Shown here piece after piece: positions 8,244 through 16,708 of a stretch of DNA of 35,416 nt (positions within the stretch are counted from its first letter, which is position 1; the number at the start of each line of letters is the position of its first letter). The position numbers were made by a program, and so were the translations under genes. The notes beneath the pieces are model-generated. The model made no database searches and was not told where the DNA came from. It saw only the letters and a list, made by a program, of their open reading frames with translations. This DNA comes from Cephaloticoccus sp. (lineage in GTDB: Bacteria > Verrucomicrobiota > Verrucomicrobiia > Opitutales > Opitutaceae): NCBI GenBank assembly GCA_021734075.1, contig JAIPJW010000021.1, positions 1-35,416 on the forward strand, written 5' to 3'.

Positions 8244-9833
8244 TCAGAGTTGCACAAATTTTGCCAGCTTGATCGCCCGATGCGACTTTAATTCACTGCG
8301 CACGGCGGCACTGGGCTCGCTGTCGAGATTGATCACCATGAGGGCGGTTTGGCCCGGTTCCTTGCGGCTGAGGGACATGTTGGCGATGTTTACGCCGTCC
8401 TTGCCCAGCAAGGTGCCCACATACCCGATCATGCCGGGCTCGTCGTGGTTTTCAATGGCCAGCAATTTGCCGTGGGCCTCGACTTCCACCTCGCGGTTGT
8501 TGATCTCGACGATGCGGGGTTTGCCGGTCTTGCCCATCAACGTGCCCTTGGCGGCACAGATCGATCCATCGGCGGCGACCGCCTCGACCGAAATCAATTC
8601 GGTGTAGTCCACCTCGTCGGTCGACTTGAGCACATGCGATTTGATGCCCAAGCGCTGCAGGAGGACCGGCGCATTGACATAATTGACCGAGTCACCACTG
8701 ATCTTTTGCAGAAAGCCGCGTTGAATCGCCCGGGTGACCGAGTTGGCATCGAGGTCGACGATACGGCCCCAGTAGGTGATATTGAGCGCATCGATCTGCG
8801 GGGGACCCATTTGCTGGACGAGGGAACCGAGCTTCAAACCGAGATCCAAGTAAGGCCCGAGGATCTTGAGTTGGGCGGCATCGAGTGAAGGCATGTTCAC
8901 GGCATTGCGGATCACCCCACCCTTCAAAACATCGGCAATCTGCTCGGCAATTTCCAGCCCCACACTTTCCTGGGCTTCTGCGGTGGAGGCCCCGAGATGG
9001 GGCGTCAGGCTGACATTGGAAAAATTACGCAGTTCGTGGTCAGCCGACAAGGGCTCCTCCTCGTAAACATCCAGACCGGCGGCGCCCACGTGCCCGGACT
9101 TCAAGGCCTCGACCAGGGCGGATTCCTTGATGATGCCACCGCGCGCGCAATTGAACAGGCGCACTCCCTTTTTGCATTTGGCCAAGGCAGCCTCATCGAT
9201 CAGGTGATGTGTCGTGTCAGTCAGCGGCATGTGCACCGTGATGTAGTCACTCTCCGCCAAAAGCTGATCGAGCGTCACGCCCTCCACCTGCATGGCCTTG
9301 GCCCGGCTGGGCGCCAGATAGGGATCGTAGGCCACAACCCGCATGCCGAAGGCCTGCGCCCGTTTGGCCACCTCGCTGCCGATGCGCCCCAGACCCACCA
9401 CGCCCAGAGTTTTGCGAAAGAGTTCAATGCCGGACAGGGACTTGCGGTCCCACTTGCCCGCCTTCATCGAAGCCGCAGCTTGCGGAACCGGACGGGCACC
9501 ACAAAGAATATGGGTAAAGGTCAGCTCGGCGGTGGCGATGGTGTTACCCGAGGGAGTGTTCATCACGATGATCCCGCGCTCGGTCGCCGCCTCGACGTCG
9601 ACATTGTCCACGCCCACTCCGGCCCGCCCCACGACTTTCAGCAAGGGGGCCGCGGCCATGACCTCCGCCGTGATCTTGGTTTCGCTTCTCACCACAATTG
9701 CCTGAACATCAGCAACAAGGGAAATAATCTGCTCAGGTGTTGATCCATAAGCTTCCACCACCGTCAAACCCGGCTGTTGGCGTAAATATTCAACTCCTTT
9801 GACTGAGACTTTATCGGCGACGAGGACTTTCAT
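8244..9833 (-). CDS. serA: D-3-phosphoglycerate dehydrogenase
   Basis: NAD-dependent oxidation of 3-phosphoglycerate, first step of serine biosynthesis. Its 529 residues fit the long type-1 form: substrate domain, NAD Rossmann domain (LGVVGLGRIGSEVAKRA, about 145-161), catalytic RGGIIKESALVEAL and TPHLGASTAEAQE with the active-site His, then an allosteric substrate-binding domain and a C-terminal ACT domain (about 455-529, ENHDEPGMIGYVGTLLGKDG) for serine regulation. First gene of the six-gene minus-strand operon. A short dyad (TGGAC...GTCCA, 9834-9849) lies just in front of the start codon and could hinder initiation; its role is uncertain. Confidence 0.96.
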   Translation of the reverse strand: MKVLVADKVSVKGVEYLRQQPGLTVVEAYGSTPEQIISLVADVQAIVVRSETKITAEVMAAAPLLKVVGRAGVGVDNVDVEAATERGIIVMNTPSGNTIATAELTFTHILCGARPVPQAAASMKAGKWDRKSLSGIELFRKTLGVVGLGRIGSEVAKRAQAFGMRVVAYDPYLAPSRAKAMQVEGVTLDQLLAESDYITVHMPLTDTTHHLIDEAALAKCKKGVRLFNCARGGIIKESALVEALKSGHVGAAGLDVYEEEPLSADHELRNFSNVSLTPHLGASTAEAQESVGLEIAEQIADVLKGGVIRNAVNMPSLDAAQLKILGPYLDLGLKLGSLVQQMGPPQIDALNITYWGRIVDLDANSVTRAIQRGFLQKISGDSVNYVNAPVLLQRLGIKSHVLKSTDEVDYTELISVEAVAADGSICAAKGTLMGKTGKPRIVEINNREVEVEAHGKLLAIENHDEPGMIGYVGTLLGKDGVNIANMSLSRKEPGQTALMVINLDSEPSAAVRSELKSHRAIKLAKFVQL

Positions 9834-10002
9834 TGGACAAGGAGGTCCAGTGAAAATTCATTGCCTCGAAAAACGCAAAGTAAAATCCCACGGACAAGGC
9901 CTCCCCCCAGAGCTATGACACGATTTCATCGCTCGGTTAATTTCACCCGATTCCCCGGGTATGCGCTCGCCCTGCCCCGACTGCAGGTTTTGGCTTCGCG
10001 CC

Positions 10003-10617
10003 ATGGATACCGCCAATGAACGCCTTGAGAGCCAGATGCGCTTCCTGATTGAAGCGGACAAACTTAAGGAGATCTTTCGCCAAACCATCCTGACCCAGAG
10101 TCGGCGGGCAGAGAACGACGCCGAGCATTCGTGGCATTTCGCGCTCATGATCATCACTTTGGCCGAACATTCTATCCATCAGCCCCTCGACGTGCTGCGC
10201 GTGTTAAAAATGGTGCTGATCCATGACTTGGTCGAGATTGATGCTGGCGACACTTTTGCCTACGACACGAAAAACATGGTCGACCAGCATGCCCGCGAAT
10301 CCGTCGCCGCCGACCGCATTTTCGGTCTATTGCCGCCTGATCAATTTGCGGAATTCCGCGGCCTCTGGGATGAGTTCGAGGCACGGGAAACCCCCGAGGC
10401 CAAATTCGCCGCCGCCTGCGACCGCTTTCATCCGATGCTGTTGAATTGCCTGACCGACGGTCATGCGTGGCAGAAGCATGGCGTCACCCATGACCGGGTC
10501 GTCGCCCGCAATCAACACATCGCCGCCGGTTCCCCCCGACTCTGGACCTATGCCCTGAACATGATCGATGACGCGGTCAACAAGGGGCATTTGCCATCGG
10601 GACCCAGCCTTGGTTAA
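10003..10617 (+). CDS. HD-domain 5'-deoxynucleotidase-like protein (YfbR/HDDC2 type)
   Basis: A small HD-domain metal phosphohydrolase, likely removing phosphate from (deoxy)nucleoside monophosphates. Seen: ENDAEHSWHFALM (first metal His, then the paired His), LIHDLVEIDAGDTFAYD (the HD pair and the following acidic residue), and a C-terminal DRFHPMLLNCLTDG, all in the order of the HD_3/YfbR-HDDC2 family. I chose the ATG at 10003 (204 aa, starting MDTANERLESQMRFLIEADKLK) because family members begin shortly before the RLExQ..F..E.DKLK helix. An upstream ATG at 9961 would add 14 unlikely residues. Neither start has a good ribosome site. It converges on the dGTPase-like gene, with a shared TTAA containing both stops. 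Confidence 0.8.
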   Translation: MDTANERLESQMRFLIEADKLKEIFRQTILTQSRRAENDAEHSWHFALMIITLAEHSIHQPLDVLRVLKMVLIHDLVEIDAGDTFAYDTKNMVDQHARESVAADRIFGLLPPDQFAEFRGLWDEFEARETPEAKFAAACDRFHPMLLNCLTDGHAWQKHGVTHDRVVARNQHIAAGSPRLWTYALNMIDDAVNKGHLPSGPSLG

Positions 10618-11882
10618 CTGAGATCGCGGAACGATCCGAACTCCGGATCGAACAAACGGCGGTAGGTATGCACGATGGTGCCGTCGGTCAGGCCGCAAAG
10701 ATAGTCGCAGATGCGCCTTGCCTTGTCTTGTTGGGTGCGGGCGGTGTTGATCAATCGACCCGCCTGGGGCGGCAGGATGTTGATCACCCGCGGTCCCTTG
10801 ACGACATAGTTGTTCCAGATCGAGGCCCAGAGATCGAAGAGCACCCGCCGCGCCTTGTGCTCCATCTGCTGCAACTGCGGGCTTTCGAAGATGATGTCGT
10901 TGGCCATGGTCTTGAAGAATACGGCTTCGCGCAGGGCAGAGTCGGCGACAACCAGCTCAAAGCGATAACGGTTAGTCCGTTCCGACATGAAGTTTTTTCG
11001 CTCACGCAGGCGACAGGCCTGGATGAAGCCTCCAATGCGGGCGCCAAAGATGCCCTCCAACCGGTCACTGCGCATGGCGTGGAACAGGCGGTCGAGATGC
11101 TGTTGCTCCTCCGGACCAATCGCCTGCGTTCCCGCCCAATCTTCGATGCGTTCGACCGTCAGGAAACCCGCCTTCACACCATCAACAATATCATTGAGGG
11201 AATAGGCGGCATCGTCCGCCCAGTCCATGATCTGGCACTCGATGCTCTTGAAATCATTCAGCGCCTCAGCCTTGTGCAGGACCTTGGGAATTACGGCCCC
11301 ATCGAACACGAAATCACGGACGGGCAACTGGGAATCGTAAATGAAATGGTTGGTGGGAGGCTTCGGATACTCCTTGAACAATTTTTTGTATTTGAGCACC
11401 CCATCAAGCAAGGCCCGGGTGGGACGCATGCCGCGCACCCCGGACTCGTTTTGAAAGATCGTGGCGGTGAGCAGGTGCAGGGTCTGGGCGTTGCCTTCAA
11501 AGCCGCCCCATTTGATCATCAATTCCTGCAGGGTGCGTTCCCCGGAGTGGCCGAAGGGAGGATGTCCCAGATCGTGGGCCAGGCAACTGGCCTCAACCAG
11601 ATCACTGTCGATGAAAAAGTCCGGCTGCAAGGGTCCGTCCTGCGTGCGCAAATAAGCGCAGATCGAGCGGCCGATCTGGGATACTTCGATGGAATGCGTC
11701 AACCGGGTCCGGTAAAAATCATACTCGCCTGAGAGAAATACCTGGGTCTTAGACTGGAGCTTGCGAAAGGCATGCGCGTGAATGATGCGATCACGGTCAG
11801 TCTGGAACGGACTGCGATAGTCCGGTTTGCGGCTGCCGCCAAACGACTCGGCATCGAACGCATTGTAGAACCGGTTTTCCAT
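10614..11882 (-). CDS. dgt: dGTP triphosphohydrolase-like HD protein
   Basis: Member of the dGTPase family, which cuts dNTPs to deoxynucleoside and triphosphate and so adjusts the dNTP pool. Seen: FQTDRDRIIHAHAFRKLQSKTQVF and RTRLTHSIEVSQIGRSI (first metal His), LAHDLGHPPFGHSGERTL (the HD pair with the next His), then DWADDAAYSLNDIVDG (last metal Asp). This is the full HxxxHD...D set. The ATG at 11882 gives 422 residues. A longer reading starts with TTG at 11924 and adds 14 residues, and I cannot exclude it. Nucleotide preference within the family cannot be read from sequence. Its neighbour across the convergent stops is another HD nucleotidase, and ogt is divergent. Confidence 0.88.
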   Translation of the reverse strand: MENRFYNAFDAESFGGSRKPDYRSPFQTDRDRIIHAHAFRKLQSKTQVFLSGEYDFYRTRLTHSIEVSQIGRSICAYLRTQDGPLQPDFFIDSDLVEASCLAHDLGHPPFGHSGERTLQELMIKWGGFEGNAQTLHLLTATIFQNESGVRGMRPTRALLDGVLKYKKLFKEYPKPPTNHFIYDSQLPVRDFVFDGAVIPKVLHKAEALNDFKSIECQIMDWADDAAYSLNDIVDGVKAGFLTVERIEDWAGTQAIGPEEQQHLDRLFHAMRSDRLEGIFGARIGGFIQACRLRERKNFMSERTNRYRFELVVADSALREAVFFKTMANDIIFESPQLQQMEHKARRVLFDLWASIWNNYVVKGPRVINILPPQAGRLINTARTQQDKARRICDYLCGLTDGTIVHTYRRLFDPEFGSFRDLS

Positions 11883-11938
11883 GGGATAGGTTTCGACAGC
11901 AAAGGGAGGTTCGTCAGGATGCAAACCCTATCGATTCC

Positions 11939-12433
11939 ATGTTCACCACCCCTTTTGACACCAATCTGGGCCCGTGCGCGATCAGCTGGGATGAAACCGG
12001 GATCACCGGGTTTCATCTCCTGACGCCAACTCCGGTCGAAATGGGTGCACTGCCGGGCAAGCCAAACGAAAGCGTGAGCGCCGTTATTTCAAGGGTTCAG
12101 GCGCATCTGCAGGGCGTGCTGCAGGATTTCAGCGACGTGGATTATGATTACACCCGCGTGAGCAAATTTCACCGCTCGGTCTATGAGCAGACACTGGCGA
12201 TCAAGGTGGGCCGCACCTGCAGTTATGGTGATATCGCCCGACAACTGGGGCAACCTCCCGGGGCCAGTCGCGCCGTGGGGGCCGCCTCGGGCGCCAATCC
12301 CTGGCCCCTGCTGATTCCCTGTCATCGGGTGGTGGCGGGCTCCGGCAAGATGACCGGATTTTCCGGTGCTGGCGGGATCAAAACCAAACTGCGCCTCCTC
12401 GCGCTCGAAGGGGCACAACTATTTGCCGAATAA
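11939..12433 (+). CDS. ogt: Methylated-DNA--protein-cysteine methyltransferase
   Basis: Suicide repair protein that moves the alkyl group from O6-alkylguanine (and O4-alkylthymine) in DNA onto its own cysteine. 164 residues: a degenerate N-terminal domain, then the DNA-binding domain (FHRSVYEQTLAIKVGRTCSY, the helix-turn-helix, with RAVGAASGANP carrying the Arg finger region) and the active site PCHRVV with acceptor C128. The ending GGIKTKLRLLALEGA is typical. There is no AraC-like Ada domain, so this is the stand-alone Ogt/MGMT type. It is divergent from the dgt-like gene and lies about 100 bases before tdh on the same strand. Confidence 0.93.
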   Translation: MFTTPFDTNLGPCAISWDETGITGFHLLTPTPVEMGALPGKPNESVSAVISRVQAHLQGVLQDFSDVDYDYTRVSKFHRSVYEQTLAIKVGRTCSYGDIARQLGQPPGASRAVGAASGANPWPLLIPCHRVVAGSGKMTGFSGAGGIKTKLRLLALEGAQLFAE

Positions 12434-12532
12434 ATCCAGCCATTAACTGTGCTTAGATTCGGCAGCATACGGGGTTAGGGATTGTTTCGCGCCCCGACGT
12501 GGGCACACTGCCGGGATATGCCAGACAGAACC

Positions 12533-13561
12533 ATGCGTGCCATTGCCAAGCTAAGCGCCGGACCCGGGCTACAAATGACGGAGGTGCCGGTGCCGAAACC
12601 CGGCATCAATGACGTCCTCATCAAGATCAAGCAGACCTCAATCTGTGGCACGGATGTCCATATCTACAATTGGGATTCATGGGCCGAAAAAACCATCAAG
12701 CCACCCATGGTGATCGGGCACGAGTTTGTCGGCACGATCGAGGAAGTCGGGGCCAATGTAATTGGCTACAAGCCGGGCGACCTGGTCGATGGCGAAGGCC
12801 ATATTGTTTGTGGCGTCTGTCGCAACTGTCTCGCCGGTCGCCGTCACCTCTGCAAGGACACCAAGGGGGTCGGTGTAAATCGCGACGGGGCATTTGCCGA
12901 GTATCTCTGCATCCCCGCCAGCAATGCCGTGCACGTGGACCCGGCCATCCCGCTCGACATCCTTTCCTGTTTCGACCCCCTCGGCAACGCCACCCATACC
13001 GCCTTGCAATATGATCTGGTGGGAGAAGACGTGCTCATCACGGGTGCGGGACCCATCGGTTGCATGGCGGTGGCCATTGCCAAGCACTGCGGCGCGCGCA
13101 AGATTGTCGTGACCGACGTAAATCCGGATCGCCTGGCTCTCGCCACCCGGATGGGCGCGACGCGCACCGTCGATGTAACCAAGGAAAAGTTGCCCGACGT
13201 GCAAAAGAGCATCGGCATGCGGGAGGGCTTTGATATCGGCCTGGAGATGTCGGGCAATCCCCAGGCCCTGAATGACATGATCGACAACATGGCCCACGGC
13301 GGTCGGATCGCCTTGCTCGGCATCATGCCGTCATCGGCGGCGGTCGACTGGAACAAGGTCGTTTTCAACATGCTTTCAATCAAGGGCATCTATGGCCGGG
13401 AAATGTATGAAACCTGGTATAAGATGACCTCGATGATCCAGAGTGGTCTCGATATCTCGCCCGTGATCACCCACCGCTTTCATTTCACCGAATTCCAGGA
13501 AGCCTTCGACCTGATGCGTTCCGGCAAAAGCGGGAAAATCGTCCTCAAGTGGGACAACTGA
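12533..13561 (+). CDS. tdh: L-threonine 3-dehydrogenase
   Basis: Zinc medium-chain dehydrogenase oxidising threonine to 2-amino-3-ketobutyrate with NAD+. The start at 12533 ([10 protein letters not shown]) gives 342 residues, almost exactly the length of E. coli Tdh (341) and with the same N-terminus; the in-frame TTG at 12482 and ATG at 12518 would add non-family residues. Seen: catalytic zinc Cys in [13 protein letters not shown], structural-zinc [19 protein letters not shown], Rossmann [20 protein letters not shown] and [14 protein letters not shown]. The product is the substrate of Kbl, encoded 1.5 kb downstream on the same strand; the usual adjacency is broken by the SatD-like pair on the other strand. 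Confidence 0.96.
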   Translation: MRAIAKLSAGPGLQMTEVPVPKPGINDVLIKIKQTSICGTDVHIYNWDSWAEKTIKPPMVIGHEFVGTIEEVGANVIGYKPGDLVDGEGHIVCGVCRNCLAGRRHLCKDTKGVGVNRDGAFAEYLCIPASNAVHVDPAIPLDILSCFDPLGNATHTALQYDLVGEDVLITGAGPIGCMAVAIAKHCGARKIVVTDVNPDRLALATRMGATRTVDVTKEKLPDVQKSIGMREGFDIGLEMSGNPQALNDMIDNMAHGGRIALLGIMPSSAAVDWNKVVFNMLSIKGIYGREMYETWYKMTSMIQSGLDISPVITHRFHFTEFQEAFDLMRSGKSGKIVLKWDN

Positions 13562-13581
13562 TTTCCTCCGGCCCGCAGCAG

Positions 13582-14325
13582 TTAGAGGATATATTTGACC
13601 AGCACGCCCAAGCCCATCGCCAAACCCGACGAAAGCAACGTGCCGATCAAAACGTATTCGGCAAAACCGCGGTCCTCCATTTCCTTGAAACGGGTGAACC
13701 CTTTCGCCGCCAAGGTGAATCCGATCGCGCCGAACTGTCCGCTCAACACGAAGGAATAGATCAGGATTCGTTCGAGCAGCCCGATCACCCGGCCCCGGTT
13801 GTATTCGCCGCGATCCAGTGACTTGGGCGTGGACGGACTTTGATTAGGTTTGAGTTGCAAGCCGCCGAGCACGGCCCGGATGGCCAGGTTCGCTTCATTG
13901 GCCGCCAGCAACATGCCAAAACTGATAGTCAGGATGCGCAGATCAAACAAGCCGGTGATCACCGCACCCATCGTGCTCCATGCCGCCAGGCTTTGCGCCA
14001 TCTCCAGTAATTCCGGGCGAAACATCACCCCGGCGGCCGAAGAAAAGCAGATGCTCAGTCCCACCAGCTGCCCCAACCCGATGATCAGGTGCCCGACATT
14101 GCGATCACTCCGTCGCCGGTCCCACAGGCCGCCGGCAAGGTTCATCAACAGCACGATCACGGCCGCCAACCACAGAAATTTCTGCGGGACAAAAAGCATC
14201 AGTCCCAGCAACTCAGCCGCCGTCTTCAATCCCCATGCCTTTGCCCTGGAGGGGGCGTCGGAAAGCAACAACCCCAGGCGCAGAAGCAAAACCAGATTGG
14301 CGTAGAATAGAAATTCAGCGTTCAT
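13582..14325 (-). CDS. Polytopic membrane protein paired with a SatD-like protein
   Basis: 247 residues with about six predicted membrane segments (roughly 5-22, 35-66, 77-102, 113-142, 183-204, 223-246). The most conserved-looking part is the C-terminal third: DRGEYNRGRVIGLLERILIY, then GQFGAIGFTLAAKGFTRFKE and EYVLIGTLLS. I recall this signature from the C-terminus of DUF3307-type proteins that accompany SatD proteins in other phyla; the N-terminus here is not one I recognise as canonical DUF3307. It begins 11 bases inside the satD-like gene, so the two are translationally coupled and probably act together. Function unknown. It converges on tdh 20 bases away. Confidence 0.7.
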   Translation of the reverse strand: MNAEFLFYANLVLLLRLGLLLSDAPSRAKAWGLKTAAELLGLMLFVPQKFLWLAAVIVLLMNLAGGLWDRRRSDRNVGHLIIGLGQLVGLSICFSSAAGVMFRPELLEMAQSLAAWSTMGAVITGLFDLRILTISFGMLLAANEANLAIRAVLGGLQLKPNQSPSTPKSLDRGEYNRGRVIGLLERILIYSFVLSGQFGAIGFTLAAKGFTRFKEMEDRGFAEYVLIGTLLSSGLAMGLGVLVKYIL

Positions 14326-14950
14326 CCTTCAAAGTTGCGTTAAGATTAATCGTCAGTTGTTGGCAGATCCCGACCAGATCGTCGAGGGCGGCAGCCCGGA
14401 TGTTCTTATACACCGCCACGGTTGAAACTGACAAACCCTGTTCGATTTCCCGGACCTTTTTGCCCTGCAGCAACCCGCCCAGCACGAGGAGCCGGTTGCG
14501 TTCCCACCCGTCAATCTGGTGGGAAACCAGATTCAACACATGCCGGCTCAGGCGCCATTCGTCGCCAGCAGGTTCACCGGCGATCCGCAGCAAACGGCCG
14601 TCTTCCTTCAATTCCGACAACGCCGCGCGCGCACAATGAAAAGCAGGCCCGTCCATGCCCAAAGCCTGCTTCCGATTGACCGGCGTGGCCAGCGCACCGA
14701 CGCCCAAGGCAAACCGCACCTGCACCGGATGAATGGCCGCCATGATCGCCACCATATCCGCCCACAATGAGTCCGCCCGACGGTAAACCGCCTGAAACTC
14801 ATCTCCCAGCGTCAAGGTGTAGGGCGACGCCAGATCCTTCGCCTGTGCGTTCACCTGCTTGAGGGCCGTTTCCAACTTTTTTTGCAGCGCCTCGCGATGC
14901 GGCAACGTCTTTGAGGCCACCAAGTCTGCAATCAATGCAATTACTTTCAT
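14315..14950 (-). CDS. SatD-like protein with C-terminal helix-turn-helix
   Basis: 211 residues. The N-terminal domain (1-115) matches the SatD family pattern: IADLVASK with D9, LTLGDEFQAVY with D50-E51, VRFALGVGAL (R79, G83, G85), then MDGPAFHCARAAL (D100, R108). Known: SatD was named from a streptococcal secretion and acid-tolerance locus and its biochemistry is not established. Inference: the order of motifs parallels class III nucleotide cyclases (FaDi, GDgF, RxGihtG, G..Vn.AaRL). Residues 160-195 form a helix-turn-helix (QGKKVREIEQGLSVSTVAVYK) like sigma region 4 or Fis-type DNA binders. First gene of a two-gene operon with the membrane protein; an AT-rich region with dyads precedes it. 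Confidence 0.75.
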   Translation of the reverse strand: MKVIALIADLVASKTLPHREALQKKLETALKQVNAQAKDLASPYTLTLGDEFQAVYRRADSLWADMVAIMAAIHPVQVRFALGVGALATPVNRKQALGMDGPAFHCARAALSELKEDGRLLRIAGEPAGDEWRLSRHVLNLVSHQIDGWERNRLLVLGGLLQGKKVREIEQGLSVSTVAVYKNIRAAALDDLVGICQQLTINLNATLKDER

Positions 14951-14961
14951 AAAGGCACGAA

Positions 14962-15027
14962 TTAACCTAATTAGTTAAATATTCAAGTTTTTAACCATAT
15001 TAGTTTATTTATAAGTTAATTAACCTT
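14962..15027. promoter_or_regulatory. AT-rich divergent control region with repeated near-palindromes
   Basis: Between the satD-like gene and kbl, 14951-15040 is only 22% G+C by my count. It holds two direct copies of a 17-base near-palindrome, TTAACCTAATTAGTTAA (14962-14978) and TTAACCATATTAGTTTA (14991-15007), identical at 14 of 17 positions and spaced 29 bases start to start. A further perfect palindrome GTTAATTAAC lies at 15015-15024. Such spacing suggests binding sites for a dimeric regulator; the helix-turn-helix of the adjacent SatD-like protein is one candidate. Confidence 0.45.
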
Positions 15028-15032
15028 TTTGG

Positions 15033-15038
15033 TATAAT
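15033..15038 (+). promoter_or_regulatory. Candidate -10 element for kbl-cdd
   Basis: A perfect TATAAT lies 66 bases before the kbl ATG. No good -35 box is visible at the usual spacing; the GTTAATTAAC palindrome (15015-15024) occupies that region, as an operator or activator site might. Confidence 0.4.
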
Positions 15039-15104
15039 CTCAATCCAAGCTCCCCTGCATTTTTTCTTAGCCTCAATACCGGCAGCTCGCATAGTCGCGG
15101 CATC

Positions 15105-16295
15105 ATGACATCCGCCTATCAAGCCCATTTGGATAAAACGCTGGCCGAAATCGAGGCCGCCGGACTCTACAAGCGCGAGCGTATCATCACCACGCACCAA
15201 ACGGCGCACATCAGTGTGACCGGGGGGCAGCAGGTGTTGAACATGTGCGCCAATAACTATCTGGGACTGGCGGATAACGCGGAACTGATTGCCGCGGCCC
15301 GCGACGCGCTCGACCGCTGGGGCTACGGTCTGGCGTCCGTGCGTTTCATCTGCGGCACGCAACAACTGCACAAGGATCTGGAGGCCGCCATTTCCAAGTT
15401 CCTCGGCACCGAGGACACCATTCTCTACACCTCTTGTTTTGATGCCAACGGCGGGCTCTTCGAAACGTTGCTGGGTGCCGAGGATGCGGTGATTTCGGAC
15501 GAACTCAATCATGCCTCGATCATCGACGGCGTGCGACTTTGCAAGGCCCAGCGGTATCGCTACAAGAACAGCAATCTCGAGGACCTTGAAGCGAAATTGA
15601 AGGAGGCCGACGCCAACCAGGCCCGCTTCAAGCTCATCGCCACCGACGGGGTCTTTTCCATGGATGGTTTCATCGCGAACCTTGAGGGCATTTGCGATCT
15701 AGCCGATCGCTACGGGGCCCTGGTCATGGTGGACGACAGTCACGCCGTCGGTTTCATGGGCAAGACCGGTCGCGGGACCCATGAGCACTGCGGCGTGATG
15801 GATCGGGTGGATATCATCACCGGCACGCTCGGCAAGGCCCTGGGCGGGGCCAGCGGTGGCTACACCAGTGGACGCAAGTCGATCATTGATCTGCTGCGGC
15901 AACGCTCCCGACCCTATTTATTTTCCAACACGGTGGCCCCGACGATCGCCGCCGCCTCCATCAAGTGCCTGGAAATGCTCAGTCGCTCCACGGCGTTGCG
16001 GGACAAATTGGAGGAGAACACCAGGTTCTTCCGCGCCGGCCTGACGCAGGCCGGTTTGACAATCAAGCCGGGCACCCACCCCATCGTGCCCGTGATGCTC
16101 GGGGATGCCGCGCTGTCTCAGAAATTTGCTACGCGCATGCTGGAGAAAGGCGTCTACGTGGTCGGCTTCTTTTATCCGGTCGTTCCCCAAGGCACGGCGC
16201 GCATTCGCACCCAGGTCTCCGCCGCCCACAGCAAGGAGGATCTCGTCTTTGCGATTGAGAAGTTCGCGGAAGTAAAACAGGAACTGGGACTCTGA
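15105..16295 (+). CDS. kbl: Glycine C-acetyltransferase (2-amino-3-ketobutyrate CoA ligase)
   Basis: PLP enzyme of the alpha-oxoamine synthase family that splits 2-amino-3-ketobutyrate with CoA into glycine and acetyl-CoA, completing threonine breakdown begun by Tdh. 396 residues, close to E. coli Kbl (398). Seen: [49 protein letters not shown], the PLP-binding [11 protein letters not shown] and the Schiff-base lysine K244 in [14 protein letters not shown]. The strong partnership with tdh 1.5 kb upstream favours Kbl over BioF or HemA. The TGA stop overlaps the ATG of cdd by one base (TGATG), so the two are coupled. Confidence 0.95.
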   Translation: MTSAYQAHLDKTLAEIEAAGLYKRERIITTHQTAHISVTGGQQVLNMCANNYLGLADNAELIAAARDALDRWGYGLASVRFICGTQQLHKDLEAAISKFLGTEDTILYTSCFDANGGLFETLLGAEDAVISDELNHASIIDGVRLCKAQRYRYKNSNLEDLEAKLKEADANQARFKLIATDGVFSMDGFIANLEGICDLADRYGALVMVDDSHAVGFMGKTGRGTHEHCGVMDRVDIITGTLGKALGGASGGYTSGRKSIIDLLRQRSRPYLFSNTVAPTIAAASIKCLEMLSRSTALRDKLEENTRFFRAGLTQAGLTIKPGTHPIVPVMLGDAALSQKFATRMLEKGVYVVGFFYPVVPQGTARIRTQVSAAHSKEDLVFAIEKFAEVKQELGL

Positions 16296-16708
16296 TGCCG
16301 ACCACCCCAGCCCAGTTGCAAGCGCTGACCGTCGCTGCCCGCAAGGCGGCCGGACGCGCCTATGCCCCTTATTCAAAATTCAAGGTTGGCGCAGCCATCC
16401 TGACCCCGGCGGGGAAAATATACTCCGGCTGCAATGTGGAAAATGCTTCCTACGGGTTGTGCAATTGTGCCGAACGCTCGGCCATTTTCGGTGCCATCTC
16501 CAACGGCGAAAGGCGACTGAAGATTGCCTGCGTGGTCGTGTTCACTCCGACCGATTCCCCCACCGCCCCCTGTGGAGCCTGCCGGCAGGTCATCTACGAA
16601 TTCGGGCCCACCGCCCGGGTGATCTCCACTTGCCGCAGCCGGGCGCGGTTGGACCATGCCATCACTGATTTACTACCCAACGCTTTTGGGCCGGACAACC
16701 TGATCTAG
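16295..16708 (+). CDS. cdd: Cytidine deaminase
   Basis: Zinc enzyme deaminating cytidine and deoxycytidine to uridine forms, for pyrimidine salvage. 137 residues, the normal size of the homotetrameric short form. The zinc and catalytic motifs are complete: CAE (C58, E60) within NASYGLCNCAERSAIFGAI, and PCGAC (C93, C96) in APCGACRQVIYEF; AYAPYSKFKVGAAI is the usual N-terminal substrate motif. Translation starts at the kbl stop (TGATG). Its 3' end runs 36 bases into the convergent alpha/beta hydrolase gene. Confidence 0.96.
   Translation: MPTTPAQLQALTVAARKAAGRAYAPYSKFKVGAAILTPAGKIYSGCNVENASYGLCNCAERSAIFGAISNGERRLKIACVVVFTPTDSPTAPCGACRQVIYEFGPTARVISTCRSRARLDHAITDLLPNAFGPDNLI

Noticed and set aside
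10668-11732. Plus-strand open frame (354 codons) opposite the dGTPase-like gene
   Set aside because: The HD-motif protein on the minus strand is unmistakable; this frame is its complement.
12482-12532. Longer tdh start at the TTG 12482
   Set aside because: Adds residues absent from the family; the ATG at 12533 gives the E. coli length and N-terminus.
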